64,000 nucleotides of DNA from Bacteroidota bacterium (GCA_023394415.1 JAEXAR010000014.1:1-64000); one strand, 5' to 3'; positions 1 through 7,267 are shown, counted from the stretch's first letter. Notes: generated by a model from the sequence alone, not told the origin. Translations and numbers: made by a program.

Positions 1-2
1 AA

Positions 3-356
3 GAAAATTCCGGAACCGTTTCCGGAACAAATCCTTACACCATTACAGCAACAGGAATTACAGAGTTTTCACCATTTTCTGTAGCGGTTCCAAGTTTGGC
101 ATTAGGAACTTCGAATATTTCAAAATCCAAAGTTTCAGTTTATCCAAATCCATTCAATGAAAATTTGAATATTTCTACCCAAGAAAATGGAGTGGTTTAC
201 TTTTATGATTTATCAGGAAAATTGGTTTCTACTTCAATGTTGATGAAAGGAAGCAATGTTCTGAATAAATCTTCACTTGAAAAAGGAATTTATCTGTATC
301 AAATTAAAGGGGAGGAAGGAAGTACAATTGCATCCGGGAAAGTCATTAAAAATTGA
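3..356 (+). CDS. C-terminal part of a type IX secreted protein (sorting domain)
   Basis: The reading frame is open from the left edge, so the gene begins outside the window. Its last 75 or so residues form a typical T9SS type A C-terminal sorting domain: a VYPNPF motif, alternating beta strands, a FYDLSGK turn and a final SGKVIKN strand. In Bacteroidota such domains direct proteins with a signal peptide through the outer membrane by the type IX system, where the domain is usually cleaved off. The part before the domain is Ser/Thr/Pro rich and looks like the end of a beta-sandwich or linker. The passenger function cannot be told from this fragment. Confidence 0.85.
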   Translation, partial: ENSGTVSGTNPYTITATGITEFSPFSVAVPSLALGTSNISKSKVSVYPNPFNENLNISTQENGVVYFYDLSGKLVSTSMLMKGSNVLNKSSLEKGIYLYQIKGEEGSTIASGKVIKN

Positions 357-435
357 GTTTGAAATATGGTCAAGTGTAATATATTAGAACTCAAAATACG
401 CAAAAAAGCGTATGTGAAATTCCAATAATCATTTT

Positions 436-443
436 TATCTTTG
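436..443 (+). promoter_or_regulatory. -7 promoter box TATCTTTG
   Basis: Perfect match to the flavobacterial TAnnTTTG box. It is 150 bases before the next start codon and just ahead of a folded segment that ends in a strong terminator, so it may drive a small RNA rather than the desaturase. Confidence 0.5.
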
Positions 444-449
444 AAAAAC

Positions 450-533
450 ATTTCTGCAGCGGGTAAACTTATAACCATTACAGAAGGGCAAGTAATTTTT
501 TTCACAAGGCTGAAGTTCGCTTCAGTCTTTTTT
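450..533 (+). ncRNA. candidate structured small RNA
   Basis: A non-coding stretch with a consensus -7 box just before it (436-443) and an intrinsic terminator at its end (506-533). Inside, TTCTG at 452-456 can pair with CAGAA at 481-485, and GGT at 462-464 with ACC at 474-476, giving a nested stem ahead of the terminator. No ORF of useful length is present. It could be an independent RNA of about 85 nt, or the attenuated leader of the desaturase gene that starts at 595. Not matched to any known family from memory; Flavo-1 RNAs occur in this phylum but I cannot test that. Confidence 0.35.
506..533 (+). terminator. intrinsic terminator with TTCG tetraloop
   Basis: Ten-base-pair stem (506-515 with 520-529, one G-T pair) closed by a TTCG tetraloop and followed by a T-rich run. 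It ends whatever is transcribed from 436-443 or reads out of the T9SS gene. Confidence 0.8.
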
Positions 534-568
534 ATGATTAAAAATTATTATGCTTTGGATAATTTTTA

Positions 569-576
569 TACCTTCG
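569..576 (+). promoter_or_regulatory. -7 promoter box TACCTTCG (one mismatch)
   Basis: One mismatch from TAnnTTTG, 18 bases before the desaturase start at 595 and downstream of the terminator at 506-533, so it would be the independent promoter of that gene. Confidence 0.45.
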
Positions 577-594
577 CAACTCTAAAAAGTAAAA

Positions 595-1572
595 ATGTAC
601 AACAAATTTGTAAGGCTTGAGGTGATGAAAACCTTAAGCAAAGAAGTAAATTCATTTATAGAAAACTATCTCACACCTGTTGAGAAAATATGGCAACCTT
701 CTGATTTTTTACCGGATACAACTTCTGAAAATTTTAAATACGAACTTCAGGAACTGCAACATTTTGCACAGGATATGGATTACGATTTATTTGTAACCTT
801 AATTGGTGATTGTATTACCGAAGAAGCTCTCCCTAGCTATGAAAGTTGGATTATGGGTATTGATGGTGTAGAGCAGGAAGAAGGTGGAAACTGGAGCAAG
901 TGGGTACGTTGTTGGACTGCCGAAGAAAATCGTCATGGATATCTGCTCAACAAATATCTTTACCTATGTGGAAGAGTCAACATGCGCGAAGTGGAAATTA
1001 CGACGCAATACCTTATTCAAGACGGTTTTGATTTGGGGACTTCTATGGATCCTTATCGTAATTTTGTTTACACCAGTTTCCAGGAAACGGCCACCAATAT
1101 TTCGCACCGTAGGGTTGGAACTTTTGCCAAACAAAGCGGAAACAAAAAATTGGCTAAAATGTGTGCCGTAATTGCAGCAGACGAAGCTCGGCATGCCAAA
1201 GCTTACAAGCACTTCATTACCAGAATTTTTGAACTCGATCCATCAGAAATGATGCTGGCTTTTGAAGATATGATGAAGAAAAAAATCGTAATGCCTGCCC
1301 ATATGATGAGAGAGAGTGGACAAAAAGCCGGAGAATTATGGTCACATTTTTCGGATGCCGCACAAAGATGTATGGTTTATACAGCACAAGATTATATCGA
1401 CATTTTGAAAGAATTGCTTACAGATTGGAAAATTGAACATATCACAGGTTTAAATGAAACGGCACAAAAAGCGCAGGAATACCTAATGAAACTTCCTTCA
1501 AGATTACAAAGAATTACCGACAGAATTGCAACACCGGATTTGGAATATCAGTTCAAATGGGTTAAAAGTTAA
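595..1572 (+). CDS. acyl-ACP desaturase (diiron)
   Basis: Soluble diiron desaturase that would put a double bond into acyl chains bound to acyl carrier protein, using O2 and reduced ferredoxin, to set membrane fluidity. At 325 residues it has the usual length. Iron ligands are recognisable: Glu near residue 77, the EENRH motif at 110-114, Glu164 and His171, and DEARH at 196-200, giving the duplicated E-x2-H pattern of the FA_desaturase_2 family. A second in-frame ATG at residue 11 is an alternative start. It is monocistronic, with a weak -7 box 18 bases upstream and a terminator before that. Confidence 0.9.
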   Translation: MYNKFVRLEVMKTLSKEVNSFIENYLTPVEKIWQPSDFLPDTTSENFKYELQELQHFAQDMDYDLFVTLIGDCITEEALPSYESWIMGIDGVEQEEGGNWSKWVRCWTAEENRHGYLLNKYLYLCGRVNMREVEITTQYLIQDGFDLGTSMDPYRNFVYTSFQETATNISHRRVGTFAKQSGNKKLAKMCAVIAADEARHAKAYKHFITRIFELDPSEMMLAFEDMMKKKIVMPAHMMRESGQKAGELWSHFSDAAQRCMVYTAQDYIDILKELLTDWKIEHITGLNETAQKAQEYLMKLPSRLQRITDRIATPDLEYQFKWVKS

Positions 1573-1637
1573 AATATATTGTAAGGATTAATATATGTGT
1601 AGAGTCGTTCAGGTAACTGATACGGCTCATTTTTTGT

Positions 1638-1645
1638 TATCTTTG
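1638..1645 (+). promoter_or_regulatory. -7 promoter box TATCTTTG
   Basis: Perfect TAnnTTTG match 20 bases before the HAD gene start at 1666. No clear -33 TTG at the expected distance. Confidence 0.6.
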
Positions 1646-1665
1646 CAAAATCGTAAAAAATAAAA

Positions 1666-2103
1666 ATGATTATGAAAAGTAATAAAAAACTTGCCATAGA
1701 TTTTGACGGAACTATTGTAGATGACGCTTACCCAGGGATTGGTAAAGCCAAAACATTTGCATTTGAAACTCTAAAAAAACTTCAAAGTGAAGGCTACAGA
1801 TTAATTTTGTGGACTTACAGACATGGACAGTCACTTCAGGATGCAGTAGATTTCTGCAAAAAAAATGGTGTCGAATTCTATGCTGTAAATTCTAGTTTTG
1901 AAGGTGAAATTTTCGATTCTGAAGGTGCTTCAAGAAAAATTGATGCCGATTTATTTATCGATGATAGAAATTTAGGAGGATTTCCGGGTTGGGGAGAAAT
2001 CTACAACATTATCAACGAAAAAATTGAATTTCGTGTAGAAGGTGGTGAAGTATTGGCTTATTCTAAATTGAAAAAGGAAAAGAAAAAAGGACTTTTCTGG
2101 TAA
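1666..2103 (+). CDS. small HAD-superfamily protein, BT0820-like
   Basis: A 145-residue HAD-fold protein. Motif I is DFDGT at 12-16 with both aspartates, a Thr-containing motif II lies in LILWTYR near 46-52, and the C-terminal acidic motif is FIDDRN at 97-102. This is the compact C0-type HAD seen in Bacteroidota as the BT0820-like family; these are presumed phosphatases of unknown substrate. A second ATG two codons on (1672) is an equally possible start. It has its own -7 box and is followed at 62 bases by map. The lysine-rich C-terminus lacks any obvious motif. Confidence 0.8.
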   Translation: MIMKSNKKLAIDFDGTIVDDAYPGIGKAKTFAFETLKKLQSEGYRLILWTYRHGQSLQDAVDFCKKNGVEFYAVNSSFEGEIFDSEGASRKIDADLFIDDRNLGGFPGWGEIYNIINEKIEFRVEGGEVLAYSKLKKEKKKGLFW

Positions 2104-2165
2104 AGAATTGTAAAAATACAATGCAATAGGTCGTTGTACTTTATATTTTAATACATTTTAAAACA

Positions 2166-2975
2166 TTGATACACTTAAAATCTCTAGACGAACTCCGTTT
2201 AATGCGTGAAAGCGCACAATTGGTTTCTAAAACTTTGGGAATTGTTGCCAAAGAAATAAAGCCTGGAGTTACCACCAATCACCTTGATAAAATCGCTGCC
2301 GAATTCATAAGAGATAACGGAGGTGAACCTGCTTTTTTAGGAATGTATGGTTTCCCAAAAAATCTTTGCATTTCTCCAAATGCTGAGGTGGTTCACGGCA
2401 TACCTAATGATAAACCTTTGGTTGAAGGCGACATTCTTTCTGTAGATTGTGGCGTTTATATGAACGGCTTCTATGGTGATCACGCCTATTCATTTGAAGT
2501 GGGTGAAGTTGCTCCCGAGACGAAAAAACTTTTAAAGGTTACCAAAGAATCCCTTTACAAAGGTATAGAACAATGCGTTCGCGGCAAAAGAGTAGGAGAC
2601 ATTTCTAATGCCATCCAAACCTATTGCGAGGCTCACGGTTACGGTGTTGTACGTGAATTGGTTGGTCACGGTCTTGGAAGAAAAATGCACGAAGATCCAC
2701 AAGTTCCTAATTACGGCAAAAAAGGCAGTGGAAAAGTTTTGAAAGACGGTATCGCACTTGCTATTGAACCGATGATTAATTTGGGAACTCATGAAGTGAA
2801 ATTCCACAGTGATGGATGGACTGTTACGAGCAAAGACAATTCTCCTTCGGCTCATTTTGAGCACGACGTATGTATTATTGGTGGAAAACCGGCTTTGCTT
2901 TCCACGTTTAAATATGTATATGAAGCTCTTGGAATTGTGAGTGATGAGGAAGCTCCTTTTACAATGGATTTCTAA
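2166..2975 (+). CDS. map: type I methionine aminopeptidase
   Basis: Removes the initiator methionine from nascent proteins. The dimetal ligands of the pita-bread fold are all visible: Asp94, Asp105, His168, Glu201 and Glu232, with the substrate-binding His77 in VVHGIP. The 269-residue length fits family type Ia. The start is a TTG at 2166; the N-terminal MIHLKSLDEL is what the family normally has, so the TTG is preferred to the later ATG at residue 13. The gene is normally followed in related genomes by a methyltransferase like the one at 4751, but here an AT-rich two-gene cassette lies between them. Confidence 0.95.
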   Translation: MIHLKSLDELRLMRESAQLVSKTLGIVAKEIKPGVTTNHLDKIAAEFIRDNGGEPAFLGMYGFPKNLCISPNAEVVHGIPNDKPLVEGDILSVDCGVYMNGFYGDHAYSFEVGEVAPETKKLLKVTKESLYKGIEQCVRGKRVGDISNAIQTYCEAHGYGVVRELVGHGLGRKMHEDPQVPNYGKKGSGKVLKDGIALAIEPMINLGTHEVKFHSDGWTVTSKDNSPSAHFEHDVCIIGGKPALLSTFKYVYEALGIVSDEEAPFTMDF

Positions 2976-2983
2976 AAAATTAT

Positions 2984-2991
2984 TAACTTTA
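2984..2991 (+). promoter_or_regulatory. weak -7 box TAACTTTA
   Basis: One mismatch from TAnnTTTG, in the 35-base gap between map and the AAA ATPase gene, 19 bases before its start. It would let the cassette be transcribed independently of map. Confidence 0.35.
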
Positions 2992-3010
2992 CTAAATAAT
3001 TTTAATTCTG

Positions 3011-4231
3011 ATGAAAATATCTGTCCAAAATTTTGGGATAATTTCTGACGCCACAATAAATGTAAATGGAATAACATTAATTGCTGGACCAAATGATTCT
3101 GGAAAAAGTACTATTGGTAAAATTTTCTATTCTCTTGTTAGAGGTTTTAATCCAGACGAAGTAGTTTTTTTATCTGAAAAAAATGACTCAATAAAGAATT
3201 ATTATCAGCAGATATTAAGGATTTTAAAGGATAATAAAGAAATAGATTTAACAAAATTTCAAACATCTAAAATTAATGAGGATTGGGTAGAAAAAATTAA
3301 AGAAGTTTCAAACAAATTTGATGGTTTACAAAAAAGAAGATTAAATCAATATACTACAATAATTGAATTCCAAATGAATTTAGAATATAAGTCAATTCAA
3401 AATAAAGTAGCAGAATTAGACAAATATTTTTCAATTGAATTTAATGACGATATCAATCCTGTTTTTGACGAAAAAAAAATAACTAGAATTTTAGTTGAAG
3501 ATTTAGAAGGTTCTACTACAATTGAATATAATAATTTTTATCCGTTAATTAATCGAAATATTGATCTTTTTTATAACAATTCATATTTTGTTGAAACTCC
3601 ATCTTTAATTGATCCTTCATTACAAGATAGCATTATCTATGAAGAAAGGTATTCAAGAGATAAAAAAACTCATCTAAAATTTGCATTATCTAATGAATCT
3701 TCATTCTTTATTAAAGATAAAAGACATGAAAAAGAAATTGAAAATATTTTAAAAAATATTTCTAAAATCATAAATGGTGAACTTGTAGTTGATGATCTAA
3801 GGGGGGTAATTTATGAAAAACTAGGAAAAGAGATAAACATTGATAATGTAGCATTAGGAATTAAAGGTTTTGGATTAATTCAATTATTAGTGAAAAATAA
3901 TCAATTAAATGACAGAACACTTTTAATTATAGATGAACCAGAGATACACTTACATCCAAATTGGCAAATTTTGTATGCTGAAATTTTAGTTTTATTAAGT
4001 AAAAAAATGGAAATACCAATCTTACTAACTTCCCATAGCCCATATTTTATTGAAGCTCTTAAAGTTTTTTCTGAAAAGTATAACTTTCAACAAAAAACAA
4101 ATTTTTATTTTTCACAAAAGTCAAAAGATAATTTGAGCTCTAAAATAATTGATGTTTCTGATAATATTAGTCCTATTCTTGCTTCTATTTCTGAAGCTCA
4201 TTTTAAAATTTCTAGTATTGAAAATGAGTAA
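3011..4231 (+). CDS. ABC/SMC-type AAA family ATPase (AAA_15/AAA_21, OLD-like), accessory
   Basis: A 406-residue P-loop ATPase of the kind found in OLD, PARIS AriA and many defence modules. Walker A is GPNDSGKST at 26-34, directly after the N-terminal strand that starts MKISVQNFG; a coiled, poorly conserved insert runs about 50-270; a signature-like GIKGFG lies at 283-288; Walker B is LLIIDEPE at 304-311 with HLHP after it; the switch histidine is in SHSPYF at 341-346. There is no TOPRIM domain, unlike true OLD nucleases. The stop overlaps the start of the next gene by eight bases, so the two are translationally coupled. Base composition is far more AT-rich than in map (11 G+C in 3661-3720 against 23 in 2761-2820), suggesting transfer. 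Function is inferred, not known. Confidence 0.85.
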   Translation: MKISVQNFGIISDATINVNGITLIAGPNDSGKSTIGKIFYSLVRGFNPDEVVFLSEKNDSIKNYYQQILRILKDNKEIDLTKFQTSKINEDWVEKIKEVSNKFDGLQKRRLNQYTTIIEFQMNLEYKSIQNKVAELDKYFSIEFNDDINPVFDEKKITRILVEDLEGSTTIEYNNFYPLINRNIDLFYNNSYFVETPSLIDPSLQDSIIYEERYSRDKKTHLKFALSNESSFFIKDKRHEKEIENILKNISKIINGELVVDDLRGVIYEKLGKEINIDNVALGIKGFGLIQLLVKNNQLNDRTLLIIDEPEIHLHPNWQILYAEILVLLSKKMEIPILLTSHSPYFIEALKVFSEKYNFQQKTNFYFSQKSKDNLSSKIIDVSDNISPILASISEAHFKISSIENE

Positions 4232-4748
4232 GCATATTGAAATTAAAGATGTTTTTGATAAAAACATTGAAAAAATTTCTTTTATAGAATTGTGTAAAGA
4301 TGAAAATACTGGCAATTCTATGATAACATCGAAACAGACCAGCTATAAGTTTGATGATATTTGTCAAGATATTAAAACAAGTGATACAGTTTTCTTTTTT
4401 AAAGACAGAATTGATTTTATAGAATTCAAAGATGTAAATTCAAAAAAATTTACAGGTAAAAATAAAAGAGAATTTATTCGTCAGTTAAGATTAAAAGTTA
4501 TTGAAACTTACATAACTTTTTATAACTACATTAATTATAATTCTTTAAATATGAGTAAGGATGATGTTTCTGATTTAACATTAAATTATTATTTTGTATT
4601 TAATAAAGATGAATTTAAAACAAGTCCAACATTATTAAATGCATTTAGTGCTGAACAAATTAAATGGACAAAACATTATTCAAAATTTTTTAATATAATT
4701 TCTTTTTTAGATCACGAATTGTTCTTGAAAAAATTTAAAATAAAATAA
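4224..4748 (+). CDS. unknown 174-aa partner of the ATPase, PD-(D/E)XK-like E-x-K motif
   Basis: Not assigned to a named family. The start is the ATG at 4224, inside the end of the ATPase gene; an upstream in-frame ATG at 4149 lies deep within the ATPase and is rejected. Residues 54-69 read as two beta strands with acidic residues Asp54, Asp61 and Asp64 followed by IEFK (Glu67-x-Lys69), then a basic helix (KREFIRQLRLKVIETY, about 81-96). That strand-strand-helix order with an E-x-K is what small PD-(D/E)XK nuclease folds look like, but the Asp to E-x-K spacing is short and the fold is not proven. It shares the extreme AT content of the ATPase and is co-translated with it, so it is probably the effector or sensor of the same system. 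Confidence 0.7.
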   Translation: MSKHIEIKDVFDKNIEKISFIELCKDENTGNSMITSKQTSYKFDDICQDIKTSDTVFFFKDRIDFIEFKDVNSKKFTGKNKREFIRQLRLKVIETYITFYNYINYNSLNMSKDDVSDLTLNYYFVFNKDEFKTSPTLLNAFSAEQIKWTKHYSKFFNIISFLDHELFLKKFKIK

Positions 4749-4750
4749 AT

Positions 4751-5518
4751 TTGAATAAACTTACCAAATTTCTACTCAATAAACTACCAAGACCAATGCT
4801 TATCAGCCTAAGCATTTTTCTTCGTCCATTAATTTATTTTTTTTTTAAGGGTAGCAATTTTACCGATCCTATTGACGGAAAATCTTACCGAAAATTTTTG
4901 CCTTACGGTTACGGAAAACAACGTAAAAATGCCTTATCACCAGGAACTTTGAGCTTGGAAAGGCATCGCCAAATGTGGTTGTATCTACAAAATGAAACCA
5001 ATTTTTTTACCAAAAATTATAAAGTTTTACATATAGCTCCCGAACAAGAATTTCTGCGAAAATTCAAGAAAATGAAAAATCTGGATTATACGTCAGCCGA
5101 TTTATTTTCTCCAATTGTAGATGTAAAAGCTGATATTTTGGATTTACCTTTCGAGGATGAAAGTTTTGATGTCATCTTCTGCAACCATGTTTTGGAGCAC
5201 ATCGAAGAAGATGCTAAAGCCATGGATGAGTTGTTTCGTGTGATGAGAAAAGGAGGTTGGGGTATTTTTCAGGTGCCTATGAAAAATTCTTTGGAAAAAA
5301 CTTTTGAAGATTTTACAATTACAGACCCAAAGGAAAGGCAGAAACACTTTGGACAATACGATCACGTGCGTTGGTACGGAATGGATTATTTCGACCGATT
5401 AAGAAACGCAGGTTTTGAGGTTGATGCCAATTTCTATTCGCAAAAATTTTCAGAAGATGAAATTAAAAAATTTGCCCTGAACAGAAATGAAATCTTGCCT
5501 GTAGTAAAGAAACTTTAA
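4751..5518 (+). CDS. class I SAM-dependent methyltransferase
   Basis: A 255-residue methyltransferase of the Methyltransf_11 type. The N-terminus has a hydrophobic stretch (about 12-33) that may touch the membrane. Motif I is VLHIAPEQE at 92-100, followed by ADLFSP (acidic post-I region) and DVIFCNHVLEHI at 140-151, the usual post-II motif. The substrate is unknown. The start is a TTG at 4751, just two bases after the stop of the cassette gene, so its own upstream region seems to have been replaced by the cassette and translation may now depend on coupling. Codon use returns to the host pattern here. Confidence 0.85.
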   Translation: MNKLTKFLLNKLPRPMLISLSIFLRPLIYFFFKGSNFTDPIDGKSYRKFLPYGYGKQRKNALSPGTLSLERHRQMWLYLQNETNFFTKNYKVLHIAPEQEFLRKFKKMKNLDYTSADLFSPIVDVKADILDLPFEDESFDVIFCNHVLEHIEEDAKAMDELFRVMRKGGWGIFQVPMKNSLEKTFEDFTITDPKERQKHFGQYDHVRWYGMDYFDRLRNAGFEVDANFYSQKFSEDEIKKFALNRNEILPVVKKL

Positions 5519-5520
5519 TA

Positions 5521-5613
5521 CTATTCTGTATTGATTATTTTATAATATTCCGATACCATTCTTTTCTTGGTTTTATCATCATATTTATCGGAAAGTAATG
5601 TTAGAAACTTCAT
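5521..5613 (-). CDS. small ORF, 30 residues, unknown
   Basis: A short minus-strand frame starting MKFLTLLSDK and ending YYKIINTE, with its stop two bases from the convergent methyltransferase stop. It is preceded by a perfect -7 box (5632-5639) 18 bases before the ATG, and an in-frame TAA sits just upstream, so the start is fixed. The peptide is charged and would form one amphipathic helix; there is no signal peptide or membrane segment. Too short to be sure it is translated, but promoter, start and placement fit a real small gene. Confidence 0.45.
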   Translation of the reverse strand: MKFLTLLSDKYDDKTKKRMVSEYYKIINTE

Positions 5614-5631
5614 TGAGATTTATGCATCTAT

Positions 5632-5639
5632 CAAATTTA
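5632..5639 (-). promoter_or_regulatory. -7 promoter box TAAATTTG (minus strand)
   Basis: Perfect TAnnTTTG on the minus strand, read as CAAATTTA on the plus strand, 18 bases ahead of the 30-codon ORF. Confidence 0.5.
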
Positions 5640-5654
5640 AGAATTAATCTATTA

Positions 5655-5776
5655 AAGCGTTAGCGATGGTAGCGGAAATCCTTTTTTAGGCGGCAGCAAA
5701 GCTGCCGCCTAAAAAAGATTATAGCAAACGTAGCGACCCGAAGCTGTGGGTTTGGGAAAGGCGAGGGTCACGCCCA
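5655..5776. repeat. hairpin repeat element, copy 1
   Basis: A 17-bp perfect inverted repeat (5681-5697 with 5701-5717, loop AAA) lies inside conserved-looking flanks: GGAAATCCTTTT on the left and AAAAGATT on the right, themselves nearly complementary, then a G-rich right part containing GGGTCACGCCC. A degenerate second copy with the same outer blocks is at 47557-47630. The element is intergenic and locally more G+C rich than its surroundings. It resembles a family of mobile or REP-like elements I associate with Chryseobacterium genomes, which is recollection, not a search result. Confidence 0.65.
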
Positions 5777-5785
5777 AAAATTTCT

Positions 5786-5793
5786 TAACTTTG
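5786..5793 (+). promoter_or_regulatory. -7 promoter box TAACTTTG for era
   Basis: Perfect TAnnTTTG match 21 bases before the TTG start of era. It lies inside an apparent N-terminal extension of the frame, which argues that the extension is not translated. Confidence 0.65.
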
Positions 5794-5814
5794 CAATTCC
5801 TAAAAAATAATATT

Positions 5815-6696
5815 TTGAACACACATAAAGCCGGTTTTGTAAACATTGTTGGCAAACCTAACGCCGGAAAATCTACACTTCTCAATCAATTAATGGGAGA
5901 GAAGCTGGCGATTGTAACCCAGAAAGCACAAACCACAAGACACCGAATTTTCGGGATTTATAACGAGGATGATTTGCAAATCGTTTTTTCGGACACGCCC
6001 GGAGTTTTGGATCCTAAGTACGGACTACAGGAAAAAATGATGGATTATGTAAAGGATTCTCTTCAGGATGCAGACGTTTTTCTGTTTATTGTAGATGCTT
6101 CCGATAAATCTGAACCTAATGAATTTTTAGTAGATAAACTGAATAAAATTCCGGTTCCGGTATTGATTTTAGTGAATAAAATTGACCTTTCTAACCAGGA
6201 ATCTCTTGAGAAAATAATGGAACTTTGGCACGAGAGAATTCCGAAAGCTGAAATTTTACCAATTTCTGCTTTGAACGGCTTTAATACAGATGTTATTTTA
6301 CCAAAATTAAAATCCTTACTTCCTGAAAACCCGCCTTATTATGACAAAGACCAATATACTGATAAACCTGAACGTTTTTTTGTAAATGAAGCGATTCGGG
6401 AGAAGATTTTATTGAATTATGAGAAGGAAATTCCATATTCTGTAGAGGTTGTAACCGAGCAGTTTAAGGAAAAAGAGGGCATCATTTTTATTGATTCCAT
6501 TATTTATGTGGAGCGCGATACGCAAAAAGGAATTATTATCGGTCATAAAGGCGACGCCATAAAAAAAGTAGGAACACAGGCGAGAGAGGATTTGGAAAAA
6601 TTTTTTGGCAAGAAAATTCACCTGAACCTTTTTGTAAAAGTGAAAAAAGATTGGCGGAAAAACGATAGAGATTTAAAAAATTTCGGGTACAGATAA
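5815..6696 (+). CDS. era: GTPase Era
   Basis: Ribosome-assembly GTPase that binds the 3' end of 16S rRNA. With a start at the TTG at 5815 the protein is 293 residues, the normal Era length, and begins MNTHKAGFVNIVG. G1 is GKPNAGKS at 13-20, the TTRH switch I follows, then DTPG (G3), NKID (G4) and a C-terminal KH domain with GHKGDAIKKVG. The frame is open back to a GTG at 5746, but that part is repeat element and promoter and is not conserved Era sequence. Monocistronic, with doxX downstream under a separate promoter. Confidence 0.95.
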   Translation: MNTHKAGFVNIVGKPNAGKSTLLNQLMGEKLAIVTQKAQTTRHRIFGIYNEDDLQIVFSDTPGVLDPKYGLQEKMMDYVKDSLQDADVFLFIVDASDKSEPNEFLVDKLNKIPVPVLILVNKIDLSNQESLEKIMELWHERIPKAEILPISALNGFNTDVILPKLKSLLPENPPYYDKDQYTDKPERFFVNEAIREKILLNYEKEIPYSVEVVTEQFKEKEGIIFIDSIIYVERDTQKGIIIGHKGDAIKKVGTQAREDLEKFFGKKIHLNLFVKVKKDWRKNDRDLKNFGYR

Positions 6697-6699
6697 AAA

Positions 6700-6732
6700 T
6701 TGTAAACAATTATTTAAATTTTTTTACATTTG
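6700..6732 (+). promoter_or_regulatory. promoter TTG-N22-TACATTTG for doxX
   Basis: -33 TTG at 6700-6702 and -7 TACATTTG at 6725-6732, spacing 22; the DoxX start is 17 bases further on. Confidence 0.65.
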
Positions 6733-6749
6733 TTTGAAATTTTAAGGTT

Positions 6750-7181
6750 ATGAATTATTTCACTTCCACAAAAACTAATCCGCTGATAACAGATATTGTA
6801 CTATTTGTAGTTAGAATTTTTGTGGGGTTTGCAATGATATCACATGGTTTCCCCAAACTGATGAATTTTGTAGGAGATCAAGAAATAAAATTTTTTGATT
6901 TTCTTGGGATAGGACCACAATTGTCTTTATTTCTGGCAGTTTTTGCAGAATTTGTTTGTTCTATTTTCATTATTCTCGGTTTGTTTACAAGATGGGGAGT
7001 ATTTTTCTTGATGATCACTATGGCTGTTGCAGGTTTAGTAGTACACGGCTCGGATCCGTTTAGCGACAGAGAAATGAGTTTATTATACTTGGCAATTTAT
7101 CTGATGCTTTTTGCATTTGGTCCCGGAAGATATTCTGTAGATGCGATGATTAGCAGAAGGAGAGAACGTTCCGCATGGTAA
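6750..7181 (+). CDS. DoxX family membrane protein
   Basis: A 143-residue inner-membrane protein with four predicted membrane helices (about 15-38, 52-73, 77-98 and 108-127), the four-helix layout of the DoxX/DoxD family. The first helix has the typical RIFVGFAMISHGFPKL segment with the invariant HG-x-x-K. DoxX proteins are linked in some bacteria to redox or sulfur stress, but the exact role here is unknown. It has its own promoter and a clear terminator after it, so it is a single-gene unit. Confidence 0.85.
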   Translation: MNYFTSTKTNPLITDIVLFVVRIFVGFAMISHGFPKLMNFVGDQEIKFFDFLGIGPQLSLFLAVFAEFVCSIFIILGLFTRWGVFFLMITMAVAGLVVHGSDPFSDREMSLLYLAIYLMLFAFGPGRYSVDAMISRRRERSAW

Positions 7182-7206
7182 AAAGATTAAATCATAATTG
7201 AAATAC

Positions 7207-7230
7207 AAGCAGCATTTATGCTGCTTTTTT
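7207..7230 (+). terminator. intrinsic terminator after doxX
   Basis: Seven-base-pair stem AGCAGCA/TGCTGCT (7208-7214, 7219-7225) with a TTTA loop followed by six T. Confidence 0.85.
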
Positions 7231-7267
7231 GTTTATAATTCTTATTTTCGTAGGAAATCGATAAAAT

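Noticed and set aside
3011..4748. PARIS, OLD or Septu identity for the two-gene cassette
   Set aside because: No TOPRIM or DUF4435 domain as in OLD/AriB and no HNH motif as in PtuB; only the ATPase class agrees.
5746..5814. 23-codon N-terminal extension of era
   Set aside because: Covers the repeat element and the -7 promoter box; Era homologues begin near the TTG at 5815.
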